Positions 9,556-17,727 of a DNA stretch of 64,000 nucleotides are shown here, piece after piece. Origin of the DNA: Alphaproteobacteria bacterium (GTDB lineage: Bacteria; Pseudomonadota; Alphaproteobacteria; UBA9219; RGZA01); assembly GCA_033762625.1 (NCBI GenBank), contig JANRLI010000021.1, forward strand, positions 1 to 64,000. The letters are read 5' to 3'. The first letter of the stretch is position 1; each line of letters starts with the position of its first letter. The notes beneath the pieces were generated by a model. It did no database searches, was not told the DNA's origin, and saw nothing but the letters and a program-made list of their open reading frames with translations. The position numbers were made by a program, and so were the translations under genes.

Positions 9556-9873
9556 TTAAGCTGTGGGTGGCTCTAAAGCAGGCTCAACAATGGCAGATGA
9601 TTTAGATGTATCTTTAAAAATAAAAGTAGCCGTTGAAAATATACTGCCACTGAAATGGATTTTTTCGAAGAAAATATAAGAAGAATGATCACCACAGCAT
9701 TTGTGCGTGGAGTGGGTGATATCCACTTTGTCATCTGCACAGTCGCCCGTTTTTTCCAATGCTATTACCATGACATCAGATACACTTGCGCTGCCATGCA
9801 TTTCGAGTGCATGCACACAAGGTGCCCACAGAAGGCAAAGCACAATGATGATATGAATTAGCTTTTTCAACAT
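9556..9873 (-). CDS. Small secreted Cys/His protein, CzcI-like
   Basis: A 105-residue protein with a signal peptide (about 1-23, ending VHALE). It carries Cys45 and a Cys-Cys pair at 59-60 in HSTHKCCGDHSS, and the C-terminus reads EPALEPPTA. Small periplasmic proteins of this size, with His/Cys clusters and a Pro-rich tail, are encoded just upstream of czcCBA in several bacteria (CzcI). The position here (95 bp upstream of czcC, same strand) fits. A role in periplasmic metal sensing or buffering is inferred, not shown. The start ATG has no strong ribosome-binding site. The IS copy starts about 140 bp upstream and may have separated the operon from its original regulator. Confidence 0.55.
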   Translation of the reverse strand: MLKKLIHIIIVLCLLWAPCVHALEMHGSASVSDVMVIALEKTGDCADDKVDITHSTHKCCGDHSSYIFFEKIHFSGSIFSTATFIFKDTSKSSAIVEPALEPPTA

Positions 9874-10015
9874 CAGGTGAACAAAACAAGTCTAGTAGAA
9901 GGGAAAACAGTAGCGCATATTTCTTGCAATAACAATCTTCAGTGAAAAAAGGATTCATACCGCAACTGATTAGCACTTATAGTGGGTCGGCTCGCCGACT
10001 TCAAGGGGCTCATGG

Positions 10016-11625
10016 AATCGCCGAGGGCAGAGTTTGATTATGCAGTTTTTGCAAACGATATCCGCCCCTTAATCACTCCGCTGGCAGCTGATCCAGCAGC
10101 TCGGCTCTTGCGCCGCGCTGCAAGCTTGTGTTCATGTTCAGCCCGTTTTTCCGCCTGAATCTGCCGGCCAATAGCCAAACACAATTCATCTTCGTAAGAA
10201 AGGATTGGTGTCGATTCCGACGGTCGACGCATCATCGGGGGCTTCTTTCTTAGTTCGACGACGGTTGATGCCAGTTTGCGAGTTTTACGCTTCTGACTAA
10301 TTGGAGTTCCCTGAGAAAATGGCGCGACAGTAACCGAACTCCAACGTGGTGCCTTCTCGCTGCGATACATAGGACGCTTCGCTTGCTCCGCCTGAATATG
10401 TTCCAAGGCCGCAGAGAGACGCTTGTTGTCAACAATCGCTGCTTGGTTGACTTGTCTGACCTTATCAAAAATTTGGTAGGTCAAAGGCAACCCTTCATAG
10501 GAGATCATAATCCGTCCACTTGGATAGACCGAAACGGTAACGCGTTTGCCTGCCAGTTTTGATGCCACTTCGCCAGGCTCCAACATGAATACGACTTTGT
10601 CGAACTGAAGCGTAAGGTTTTGCGACACTGAACGCTCTTCCCTCCATACGAAGATGTCTCTCAAACTTTCATCTGCCTCAAGTTGTCGATGAAGATTTTT
10701 GTCATTCAAGGGGAGGCGACTGAAACGCGAGTTGTAGTCTACGATAAATGTCGAAAGCAAAGCGTTGCCAGCCTCGATGCCAGTCACCCCAGCTAGCCTC
10801 AGCTCTTTGACAAGACGATCTTGCAGAGTTCGGTTCGCGCGTTCCACACGACCTTTGGCTTGTGGTGTGTTCGCGCAGATAATGTCAATGTTTAACTCGC
10901 GAAGGGCGCGACCAAATTGTGTCATCCCATTGCCACCAACCGCGTTTTTGTTTGTCACCCGAAAGACGCTGTGTTTATCGCTGTAGAACGCCACAGGCTT
11001 TCCATGCATCTCGAGGTACTCAGTCGTTGCTTCGAAGTAGGCGAACGCACTCTCCGTTGGCACAAACTTCAGATGCATCAATTTGCTCGTTGCGTCATCG
11101 ATGAAGACGAGCAGAGTGCATTTGGGTGCCCTATCCTCAAACCACCAGTGCTGTGAGCCATCAACCTGAACTAGCTCGCCATAACATTCTCTACGGTAGC
11201 GGGGCTGATGCACTTTCTTGGCTCGTTCAATCTTATGGAGCCAGATGCCTTCACTCATCATCCATGCTCTCAGCGTACCAATGCTGACATGTATGCGGTG
11301 TTGCTCGCGGAGTTTTTGGCATGCGAATGTAGGACCGAAGTCGGCGTAATAAGTCTTCACGATGTTGATTGCGTGATGCCGCAGTGTTTCAGGTAGTCGC
11401 CGATTACTTGGTTTGCCACGGCGGCGGGAGGTGAGGCCAGCTGGGCCATGCTCAACAAATCTAGCTCTCAGATTCCTAATCTGCCGATGCGTGATACTTA
11501 ACAGTTGGGCGGCAGCCATCACAGTGGTTCGTTGGCTGATAAGGTCTTGAATAACGCGCAGGCGTTGTATCTCTCTTTGGTTCATCGTAACTAATCCCAT
11601 TCTTCTCATTGTTCCCTCGGTGCTT
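10016..11625 (-). mobile_element. Insertion sequence, ISNCY/IS1202-like
   Basis: One complete transposase frame is bracketed by a weak terminal inverted repeat: aatcgccgagggcag at 10016-10030 and the complement of 11611-11625 (aagcaccgagggaac), 12 of 15 matching. A second palindrome (gttccc...gggaac, 11611-11642) overlaps the right end. These ends are tentative. I could not find a convincing target duplication, so the true boundaries may lie further out (9880-10016 and 11625-11690). The element separates the czc operon from the minus-strand housekeeping array and sits next to the dif-like site at 11691. Confidence 0.55.
10038..11609 (-). CDS. ISNCY-type DDE transposase
   Basis: A 523-residue transposase. 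Residues 10-70 form a helix-turn-helix region with the characteristic 'AAQLLSITHRQIRNLRARF...GPAGLTSRRRGKPSNRRLP' style of ISNCY/IS1202 enzymes. The integrase core shows D150 (QVDGSQHWWFED), D211 (YSDKHSVFR) and E256 (KGRVERANRTLQDRLVKEL), i.e. an intact DDE triad. The C-terminal ~150 residues are basic and presumably contact DNA. The frame is uninterrupted, so the element may be active. Starts at Met1, Met4 or Met9 are all possible; GAGGGA lies just upstream of Met1. It is the only transposase in the window. Confidence 0.9.
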   Translation of the reverse strand: MRRMGLVTMNQREIQRLRVIQDLISQRTTVMAAAQLLSITHRQIRNLRARFVEHGPAGLTSRRRGKPSNRRLPETLRHHAINIVKTYYADFGPTFACQKLREQHRIHVSIGTLRAWMMSEGIWLHKIERAKKVHQPRYRRECYGELVQVDGSQHWWFEDRAPKCTLLVFIDDATSKLMHLKFVPTESAFAYFEATTEYLEMHGKPVAFYSDKHSVFRVTNKNAVGGNGMTQFGRALRELNIDIICANTPQAKGRVERANRTLQDRLVKELRLAGVTGIEAGNALLSTFIVDYNSRFSRLPLNDKNLHRQLEADESLRDIFVWREERSVSQNLTLQFDKVVFMLEPGEVASKLAGKRVTVSVYPSGRIMISYEGLPLTYQIFDKVRQVNQAAIVDNKRLSAALEHIQAEQAKRPMYRSEKAPRWSSVTVAPFSQGTPISQKRKTRKLASTVVELRKKPPMMRRPSESTPILSYEDELCLAIGRQIQAEKRAEHEHKLAARRKSRAAGSAASGVIKGRISFAKTA

Positions 11626-11690
11626 TTTAGAAAAAAGGGAACGTTGTATATGACGCTTATGGGAAAAGACTACTAAATTTCTACATGCCT

Positions 11691-11718
11691 TAGTCGTATA
11701 ATATGTATTATGTTAAAT
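11691..11718 (+). other. dif: dif-like XerC/XerD recombination site
   Basis: The right 11 bases (11708-11718, TTATGTTAAAT) match the XerD arm of the proteobacterial dif consensus exactly. The left 11 (11691-11701, TAGTCGTATAA) share T-C-G...ATAA with the more variable XerC arm, and the 6-bp centre is TATGTA. The arms show the expected imperfect dyad. Chromosomal dif marks the replication terminus and resolves chromosome dimers. To the right of the site, genes are predominantly on the minus strand to about 37 kb, which is co-directional with a fork arriving from that side. The IS right end is within about 70 bp. Confidence 0.7.
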
Positions 11719-11737
11719 TAAGAAGTAACGGCAGGTA

Positions 11738-12838
11738 TTATAGGCCAATATATATCTTGGCCGCCGCGCGGTAATCGGCTCCTCTAAACATGGTTCCCTT
11801 GGCAATCTGAACCTTGGCCGCCATCGCCTTCGACAGATATTTTCTCACCTGAGGCGCAACGGTTATCACGCCGTCCTTTTCATAGCGCTTGGCATTGGCC
11901 GCCAGAACCCGGTCGTTCATCGAATAATAATATCTAACGCGCGGATCGCTCGGATCATCTACCAAAATCTCGGCAATATCTGCGCCGACCGGCACATGTA
12001 ATCCGGCTGCATTATCGACAAATCCCGGCTTGCCATCACGGCCTTGCTTCATACGCATGATAAACACGGCGATTGCGCGCTTGGTCGCTTCCAGAACCTT
12101 TGGCTCCGACATTGCATCTCCACCAGCTGCCCGTGCTGCACGCAATGTTTCCAGCGATATTGGTTTTTTGGCTTCAGACAGACTTTCTGTTAATGCCGCA
12201 ATATCAGCTTCAGTGGCATCCGTTTGCAGCCACTTATCAAAGCCGATAAGCGGTGATAGCGTTGCCATTTCAATAATTGAAGGAAAATGTTCTTTAATGA
12301 CTTTGCGGGCTTCTTCAACTTGGCGCGCGCCAATTCCCTTACTCAATTCCTTGCGGCGGCCCGTATCCTTATGCGCCATATTAATTGCGCTGTAGCACGT
12401 AACAGTGCTTGCAGTATCTCCGTTTTGATTGCCAAAAATTCCTGAGATAATTTCACGCAGCGTTCTAGCAAGCCGGCCACTGACCGCGCCATAAATAATA
12501 CTTAACGGCTCAGCGATGTGGCCTTCGGGGGCATCCTTGTCATCCATAATTGCAAACACCATGCGCCTCGAATTGGTATGACCAAAACGACGTTTCAATT
12601 CGTCATGCAAACTGCCATCGGTTGGGTATGGCGCAACAACTTCATAATCCACCAGCTTTGCAATAAAACCTGGTTTGCGTACCTCCATTTCCAAAATCAT
12701 GTCATAGGTCAAGCGCACAAGAGTGCCGCTCTTGGTTGGTTTGCTGTCAAAAACCTCCGGGCTATATTGAATTTCCTGCGCGCTGCTGCGGAATAAGGCG
12801 GGCACGCTTGACGAAATTCGACTTAAAATATGCAACAT
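11738..12838 (-). CDS. Malonyl-CoA decarboxylase-like protein
   Basis: A 366-residue protein. The region at 140-205 (STVTCYSAINMAH ... ATLSPLIGFDKWL) corresponds to the catalytic GNAT-like domain of malonyl-CoA decarboxylase, where the family has 'FFSSLSPIPGFTKWL'. Ser195 would be the catalytic serine and His281 (GLHVPVGADIAEIL) the catalytic histidine. The C-terminal segment about 285-350, with an NDRVLAANAKRYEKDGVI-like stretch, also matches. The enzyme would convert malonyl-CoA to acetyl-CoA and CO2. It is shorter and more divergent than the usual 400-460 residues, and a relaxed or different acyl-CoA substrate is possible. It is the last minus-strand gene before the dif-like site, 20 bp from it. 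Confidence 0.7.
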   Translation of the reverse strand: MLHILSRISSSVPALFRSSAQEIQYSPEVFDSKPTKSGTLVRLTYDMILEMEVRKPGFIAKLVDYEVVAPYPTDGSLHDELKRRFGHTNSRRMVFAIMDDKDAPEGHIAEPLSIIYGAVSGRLARTLREIISGIFGNQNGDTASTVTCYSAINMAHKDTGRRKELSKGIGARQVEEARKVIKEHFPSIIEMATLSPLIGFDKWLQTDATEADIAALTESLSEAKKPISLETLRAARAAGGDAMSEPKVLEATKRAIAVFIMRMKQGRDGKPGFVDNAAGLHVPVGADIAEILVDDPSDPRVRYYYSMNDRVLAANAKRYEKDGVITVAPQVRKYLSKAMAAKVQIAKGTMFRGADYRAAAKIYIGL

Positions 12839-12958
12839 TAATATCGCCCTCTAACATACTGGGATTGCTATACTTCATCCTATGCAGACTAAATGCCGCT
12901 TGGCAATTGCCCAGTATAGTTTCATGCCCATATTAATACTCATAAAAGGCTGAATTCG

Positions 12959-13723
12959 TTAGCTGGCGAGTCGAATTTTTGGCCTATTCCGTTTGTGAAT
13001 ATCAATATGATGCGCTGGACGCTGCGTTAAAATGCACAATGCATCGAAATAGTTTTCAAACACGTGCGCACCGTGTTGATGCATTTCGTCCTTTAAATTG
13101 GCTTTATCCGCAGCAGTGCCTTTAAATGCGCCTATAACCGTATAGACCGTAAGCCCTGCGGCCTTGCCGGCATGCACATCGGCCATGGTATCGCCAAAAA
13201 ATGCGATTTCATGCGGCCGGATGCCCTGCTGCGCTGCCTGTTCAATAATATGAAGCAACATATCCGGTGCTGGTTTCGGCCGCGCCACTTGTGCGCCAAC
13301 TACTATGCTGTGAAACCGCTGCGCATAACCCACACGCTCAAGCGACGCCATTACATTATGATGTGCGCCATTCGATGCAGCAGCAAAAATGCAATTGCGG
13401 CTTTCCGCCATATCAAAGAATGTTGGGAACCCTTCAACGCACAAACTATCCGCATGAATCTGGTGCAAAGCATTTAAAAAATTGGCATCGGCGTGTGTCT
13501 TGAACGCTGCAAAATCAGCATCTGCCGAAAAGCCATGTTGCGGATGTGTGCGCAAGAATTCGAATGCCGTGCGTCCATCCATGCCTGCCGTCAAATCCAA
13601 CAATTCTTGCGGTTGGATATCAATGCCCAGCGCTTTCAATGCCATGCTGGATGCTTGCGCATGCACCATACTGGTATCGACAATGGTACCATCACAATCA
13701 AATATGATTAGTTTGATCGCCAT
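12959..13723 (-). CDS. HAD-superfamily phosphatase (Gph/PGMB-like)
   Basis: A 254-residue haloacid-dehalogenase hydrolase. Motif I is FDCDGTIVDTS with nucleophile Asp9 and acid Asp11. The cap domain spans about 18-90. Motif II is the AASNG stretch near 127, motif III is KPAPDML, and motif IV is FFGDTMADVHAGKAAGL. The pattern is that of phosphoglycolate phosphatase/beta-phosphoglucomutase relatives; substrate undetermined. A short extension after residue 220 (THIDIHKRN-like, basic) is not part of the fold. It lies 28 bp downstream of the MBL hydrolase gene and is probably co-transcribed with it. Confidence 0.85.
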   Translation of the reverse strand: MAIKLIIFDCDGTIVDTSMVHAQASSMALKALGIDIQPQELLDLTAGMDGRTAFEFLRTHPQHGFSADADFAAFKTHADANFLNALHQIHADSLCVEGFPTFFDMAESRNCIFAAASNGAHHNVMASLERVGYAQRFHSIVVGAQVARPKPAPDMLLHIIEQAAQQGIRPHEIAFFGDTMADVHAGKAAGLTVYTVIGAFKGTAADKANLKDEMHQHGAHVFENYFDALCILTQRPAHHIDIHKRNRPKIRLAS

Positions 13724-13750
13724 AATTGCTCCGGATAAATAAATAAAAAA

Positions 13751-14524
13751 TCACGCTAAATTAATTTTTAAACCATCATAAGCAGGTTCGATATGGCTTG
13801 GCAATTCCTGCTTGATTGCTGCGTAGTCCAGCCCCTGCCCCATATGGGTTAAATACGCCATTTTAGGCTTTACTCGGGCAACCCAGTCGATGGTTTGCTG
13901 CAAATGCGAATGCGTGGGATGCGGGTTTTTGCTCACACAATCCACCACCCATACATCCACCCCTTCTAATGCCTTAAACGCATCCTCATCAAGCCGCTTT
14001 GCGTCGGTCGTATAAGCGAATTTACCCATACGAAATCCAAGTGATTTGACGTAGGTATGGTCTTGTTCGAAGGGCAAGATTGGTATTGTCCCAAGCGTTA
14101 GCTGCTTTCCCGCCTCGATAATATGGGGATTAAGTGCTGGTTTATAATACGCATCACCTTCCACACGGTGATTAAAAATATAATCAAACCGTGACGTCAG
14201 TTTTTGAATGGTTAGTGCATCACCATAAATATCAATTGGCTTTTGCATGCGCCAATTCATCGAACGCAAATCATCAATGCCATGGCAATGGTCGGCATGG
14301 GCATGGGTATATAAAACCGCATTCAACTTTTGCACATTTTCGCGCAGCAATTGCTCGCGCATATCGGGGCTTGTATCAATCAGCAGGGTTGTATCATCCT
14401 GCTCGATTAGCACAGATGCACGCGTGCGGCGGTTTTTGGGATTGTTCGGATCGCACTTTCCCCAGTCATTGCCAATAAGCGGCAATCCACCTGATGAACC
14501 GCACCCCAAAATGGTGACTGTCAT
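13751..14524 (-). CDS. MBL-fold hydrolase, PhnP-like
   Basis: About 257 residues from the ATG at 14524, where the protein begins MTVTILGCGSSGGLPLIG as relatives do; in-frame starts at 14536 and 14545 (GTG) add 4 or 7 residues. It has the zinc motif THAHADHCHGIDDLR and further His/Asp ligands downstream (TTDAKRLDE, LTHMG). This is the subgroup related to phosphoribosyl-1,2-cyclic phosphodiesterase PhnP and the MBL protein usually encoded after tatD in alphaproteobacteria. It probably cleaves a cyclic phosphodiester; substrate unknown. In other alphaproteobacteria it follows metG-tatD directly; here an opposite-strand gene (14638-15258) intervenes. Confidence 0.85.
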   Translation of the reverse strand: MTVTILGCGSSGGLPLIGNDWGKCDPNNPKNRRTRASVLIEQDDTTLLIDTSPDMREQLLRENVQKLNAVLYTHAHADHCHGIDDLRSMNWRMQKPIDIYGDALTIQKLTSRFDYIFNHRVEGDAYYKPALNPHIIEAGKQLTLGTIPILPFEQDHTYVKSLGFRMGKFAYTTDAKRLDEDAFKALEGVDVWVVDCVSKNPHPTHSHLQQTIDWVARVKPKMAYLTHMGQGLDYAAIKQELPSHIEPAYDGLKINLA

Positions 14525-14637
14525 ATTGCTTTTCATAGGGGGCACTTTTACAGATTCTCGCTTGACTTCAAATACTACCGGTACATAGTAATTGGCATCA
14601 ATTTACCCTTGTAATCATATATATTGGTAGGATGTTT

Positions 14638-15258
14638 ATGAGCGAAAACAACGACGTACCACCCGTTCCAAAGCTCCGAAACAAAATCTCCAAGGAGATT
14701 GAAACACTAACTTCCGCCACCGACACCGAGGTTCTGGCCGCAGCCACCAAAGGAAACACTTTGGTGGTTTTTTTTATGGTCAATGGAACGGATGTAGTGC
14801 GCGTGCATGAACGCCACGTACGGGTCAGCAATGCCAGCGGCAAGATTTCTAAAGCGCAAGCCGAACGTATTGTTAAATTCCTCTATGCACAAGTCGTCTC
14901 CGATAAAAAACTTATGGAAGTGACAGAAGAACGCGCTGCTATTTCCCAAGGTCTGCTTGCGTCAAACCCCTATGGCATCACGGCGAATGATATTTCCATT
15001 CATGGCATGTCGGCCAAGGAATTATGCGGGCGCGAAGCACGCACAATCGGCGGGCGCAATGCTGCATTGATTGAAGTTGCCAAGATTATGGATATCGAGG
15101 TAACACCTGAATTGATAGTAGCAACCTTGCACCGCAGCTGCCCGCAAACACGTGGAAAGCCAATGCCTGCCGCGGTTCAAACCAAGGCAAAACCGCCGCA
15201 AATATGGCCTGCGGTCGCAACAGGTGCAGCAGCAATCACGCAACCGACGTTTAATTAG
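14638..15258 (+). CDS. Unknown protein, inserted in the tatD-MBL array
   Basis: About 206 residues from the ATG at 14638, preferred because TAGG lies about 9 bases upstream; the in-frame ATG at 14632 adds two residues. I recognise no family. A mixed alpha/beta N-terminal half (TLVVFFMVNGTDVVRVHERHVRVSN) is followed by a helical part (ISKAQAERIVKFLYAQVVSDKKLMEVTEE) and a Pro/Ala-rich tail. No signal peptide or membrane segment. It faces the opposite way to its neighbours and overlaps the end of tatD by 8 bp. A perfect terminator-like hairpin lies inside the frame at about codons 36-46. An alternative start at Met47 (ATG at 14776, directly after the T-run) has no ribosome-binding site. Confidence 0.6.
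   Translation: MSENNDVPPVPKLRNKISKEIETLTSATDTEVLAAATKGNTLVVFFMVNGTDVVRVHERHVRVSNASGKISKAQAERIVKFLYAQVVSDKKLMEVTEERAAISQGLLASNPYGITANDISIHGMSAKELCGREARTIGGRNAALIEVAKIMDIEVTPELIVATLHRSCPQTRGKPMPAAVQTKAKPPQIWPAVATGAAAITQPTFN
14744..14775 (+). terminator. Perfect intrinsic-terminator structure inside an ORF
   Basis: An 8-bp perfect stem CCACCAAA / TTTGGTGG (14744-14751 and 14760-14767) with loop GGAAACAC is followed immediately by eight T residues (14768-14775). It reads on the plus strand about 106 bases into the gene at 14638. Structure and T-run are those of a rho-independent terminator. It could attenuate the gene, or end a short leader transcript. Confidence 0.6.
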
Positions 15259-16057
15259 GCGCACTCATTAAATTAAATACGCGCAGCGCGTTTTCAGTTG
15301 TAATTCGGCCCAGCTCTTCCAAACTTACACCCTTAACATCGGCAATCGTTGCAGCAGTATGAACCACATAAGCAGGTTCATTGGTGCGCCCGCGATGCGG
15401 CATTGGTGCCAAAAACGGCGCATCCGTTTCCACTAAAATTTTATCCAGCGGAATGTTCTTCACAATGTCGCGCAGATCCTGCGATTTTTTGAATGTCACA
15501 ATACCCGAGAGAGACAAATAAAAACCCATCTCCACTGCTTGCTCGGCCAGCTTTGCGCCAGAACTAAAACAGTGCAATAAGCCCCGCAGCCTCCCCTGCC
15601 CTTCGCGCTTAAGGATTTGGTAAGTATCTTCATCTGCATCGCGCGTATGCACTATCAATGGCAAATCGGTTTCCAAAGCTGCGTGGATATGTCGTTTAAA
15701 GCTTTCTTTTTGCAATTCTACAGGGCTGTTATTGTAATAATAATCCAGCCCCGTTTCACCAAGCCCGACGACTTTTTTATATTTGCTCTGTTCCACCAGC
15801 CATTTGGCTTCCACCAATTCGCCTTCTTCACCACTGTGGTGCGGATGAACGCCAAGGCTGCAATACACATCATCATATGTCTCTGCAACTTGCCGAACGC
15901 CTTCAAACCGGCTGGCATGGGTGCAGATGGTAATCATCCGCTTTACGCCGGAATCGCGTGCGCGTTGTACAACGGCATCACGCTGTTCTTTAAACTCCGG
16001 AAAATCGAGATGGCAATGTGTGTCAATTAACACCAAGTTGTTAGGATTGGGGCTCAT
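15251..16057 (-). CDS. tatD: TatD-family metal-dependent deoxyribonuclease
   Basis: A 268-residue TIM-barrel hydrolase. It shows DTHCHLDFPEF near the start, the GLGETGLDYYY strand, VHTRDADED, the HCFSSG motif and the C-terminal ETDAPFLAP; these carry the two-metal ligands of the family. TatD enzymes have 3'-5' exonuclease activity and are implicated in DNA repair and turnover. Its ATG overlaps the metG stop (ATGA, 16054-16057), indicating translational coupling in the holB/metG/tatD array. Length is standard. Confidence 0.93.
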   Translation of the reverse strand: MSPNPNNLVLIDTHCHLDFPEFKEQRDAVVQRARDSGVKRMITICTHASRFEGVRQVAETYDDVYCSLGVHPHHSGEEGELVEAKWLVEQSKYKKVVGLGETGLDYYYNNSPVELQKESFKRHIHAALETDLPLIVHTRDADEDTYQILKREGQGRLRGLLHCFSSGAKLAEQAVEMGFYLSLSGIVTFKKSQDLRDIVKNIPLDKILVETDAPFLAPMPHRGRTNEPAYVVHTAATIADVKGVSLEELGRITTENALRVFNLMSAPN

Positions 16058-17601
16058 GCGGCGGGTGCCTCAACAAAGCGCGGGAAGATACCTTGCGGTG
16101 CAGGCAATGGGGTTCCAGCTTTTAGTGCATGACTTGCGTTCAGTTCCGTATAATTTCTGTGGCCTTCACTTACCGCTAATTGGTCAAGCAATTTATTCAT
16201 GGATGATGGCATAAATGGCAACGTAATCAGCGCAAGGCAGCGAATGGTTTCAACCAATACATATAAAACCGTTTCCATGCGCAGGGGGTCGGTTTTTTTC
16301 AATGTCCACGGCATTTGTTCATCAATATAACGGTTGGCCTCGCCCGACACTGCCCAGATTTCATCCAGCGCTTTGTTAAACGCCTGCACATCCAAATGAC
16401 CACGGCATAGCGGCAGCAAATTATAGGCACGTTGCAGTAAAGCTTTATCTGCTTCAGTAAGTGCGCCTGCATTCGGCACAGCGGCATTGCAATTTTTATT
16501 GATTATGGACAATGTACGCTGTGCCAGATTACCAAAATTGTTCGACAAATCGGAATTGATGCGCTGGATCATCGCGGCCTTGGCATAATCGCCATCTTGA
16601 CCAAACGGCACTTCGCGCAGCAGGAAATAACGCACCTGATCCAAACCATAGGTTGCAGTAAGTTCCAGCGGGTTAATCACATTACCGGTTGATTTGGAAA
16701 TTTTCTGCCCTTCATTGGTCCACCACCCATGGGCGAACACCCGCTTTGGCGGCTCTAAACCGGCAGCCATCAGGAATGCAGGCCAATACACGGTATGAAA
16801 ACGCAAAATATCCTTGCCCACCATGTGCACGTCTGCGGGCCAATGCTTTTTATAAAGTGACGAATTCGTATCAGGGTAACCGAGCGCCGTAATGTAATTC
16901 GTCAACGCATCCAGCCACACATACATGATATGCTTTTCATCACCGGGCACGGAAATGCCCCATGTAAAGGTCGTGCGTGAAACCGACAAATCGCGCAAAC
17001 CGCCCTTTACAAAACTAATCACTTCATTTCTACGGCTTACTGGTAAAATGAAATCAGGATTTTTTTCATAAAACGCCAACAGCTTGTCCTGCCATGCCGA
17101 TAGTTTGAAAAAATAGCTGGGTTCTTCCACCCATTCGCATTCCGCGCCGGAAGGGGCAATTTTTTTGCCATTTGGACCATCCTTTAATTCATCGGCAGCA
17201 TAAAATGCTTCATCGCGCACGGCGTACCAGCCTGCATATTTATCCAGATAAATCTCGCCGCGCTTAATCAGCTCCGCCCACAGCGCCTGACATGCCTTGA
17301 TGTGGCGGGGTTCGGTTGTCCGAATAAAATCATCATTCGTATATTGCATCGCCTTGCCAAGATCACGGAAGTTTTGCGATACACGGTCACAAAATGTTAA
17401 CGGGTCAACGCCCGCAGTTTCGGCGGATTTGGCAACCTTCTGCCCATGTTCATCCGTACCGGTAAGAAAATGCACATCATATCCATCCATGCGCTTAAAC
17501 CGCGCCAGCACATCACACGCCAACGACGTGTAGGCATGGCCAATATGCGGGCTATCATTCACATAATAAATCGGGGTGGTGATGGTATAATGCTTCGTCA
17601 T
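16054..17601 (-). CDS. metG: Methionyl-tRNA synthetase
   Basis: A 515-residue class I aminoacyl-tRNA synthetase. The HIGH motif appears as SPHIGHAYTS and KMSKS as KISKSTGN. A TGTDEHGQK stretch follows the first crossover. The connective region lacks the Cys4 zinc knuckle of the E. coli type and the C-terminal dimerisation domain, as is usual for the short alphaproteobacterial form. It charges tRNA-Met and tRNA-fMet. Upstream, the opposite-strand M48 peptidase gene separates it from holB, with which it is normally contiguous. Confidence 0.95.
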   Translation of the reverse strand: MTKHYTITTPIYYVNDSPHIGHAYTSLACDVLARFKRMDGYDVHFLTGTDEHGQKVAKSAETAGVDPLTFCDRVSQNFRDLGKAMQYTNDDFIRTTEPRHIKACQALWAELIKRGEIYLDKYAGWYAVRDEAFYAADELKDGPNGKKIAPSGAECEWVEEPSYFFKLSAWQDKLLAFYEKNPDFILPVSRRNEVISFVKGGLRDLSVSRTTFTWGISVPGDEKHIMYVWLDALTNYITALGYPDTNSSLYKKHWPADVHMVGKDILRFHTVYWPAFLMAAGLEPPKRVFAHGWWTNEGQKISKSTGNVINPLELTATYGLDQVRYFLLREVPFGQDGDYAKAAMIQRINSDLSNNFGNLAQRTLSIINKNCNAAVPNAGALTEADKALLQRAYNLLPLCRGHLDVQAFNKALDEIWAVSGEANRYIDEQMPWTLKKTDPLRMETVLYVLVETIRCLALITLPFMPSSMNKLLDQLAVSEGHRNYTELNASHALKAGTPLPAPQGIFPRFVEAPAA

Positions 17602-17684
17602 TCAGTTCCGTTTCTTATCATTTTTATCCTATTAACCATTCATGCCTCCTAATCAGCCCTCGTAATGAAAGTATTATTATGCGG

Positions 17685-17690
17685 TATAAT
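17685..17690 (+). promoter_or_regulatory. Likely -10 box of the M48 peptidase gene
   Basis: A perfect TATAAT is found 38 bp upstream of the start codon at 17728. A good -35 hexamer is not evident at 16-18 bp spacing. The position in the divergent gap between metG and the peptidase gene supports a promoter. Confidence 0.4.
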
Positions 17691-17727
17691 GGCTAAGGAT
17701 TAAAATCTTAATGTAGGTATTTTTTAT

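Noticed and set aside
9961-10015. Short palindrome GTCGGC-tc-GCCGAC as the true left end of the IS
   Set aside because: No counterpart is present on the right side of the transposase gene, so it cannot be assigned as a terminal repeat.
11691-11718. An Xer-exploiting integrated element spanning 2.6-11.7 kb
   Set aside because: I searched by eye for a second dif-like site at the left side of the accessory block and found none, and there is no integrase or phage gene.
12857-12917. Inverted repeat ATACTGGG...CCCAGTAT upstream of the MCD-like gene
   Set aside because: Only 8 bp with a 45-base separation; too weak to call a regulatory structure.
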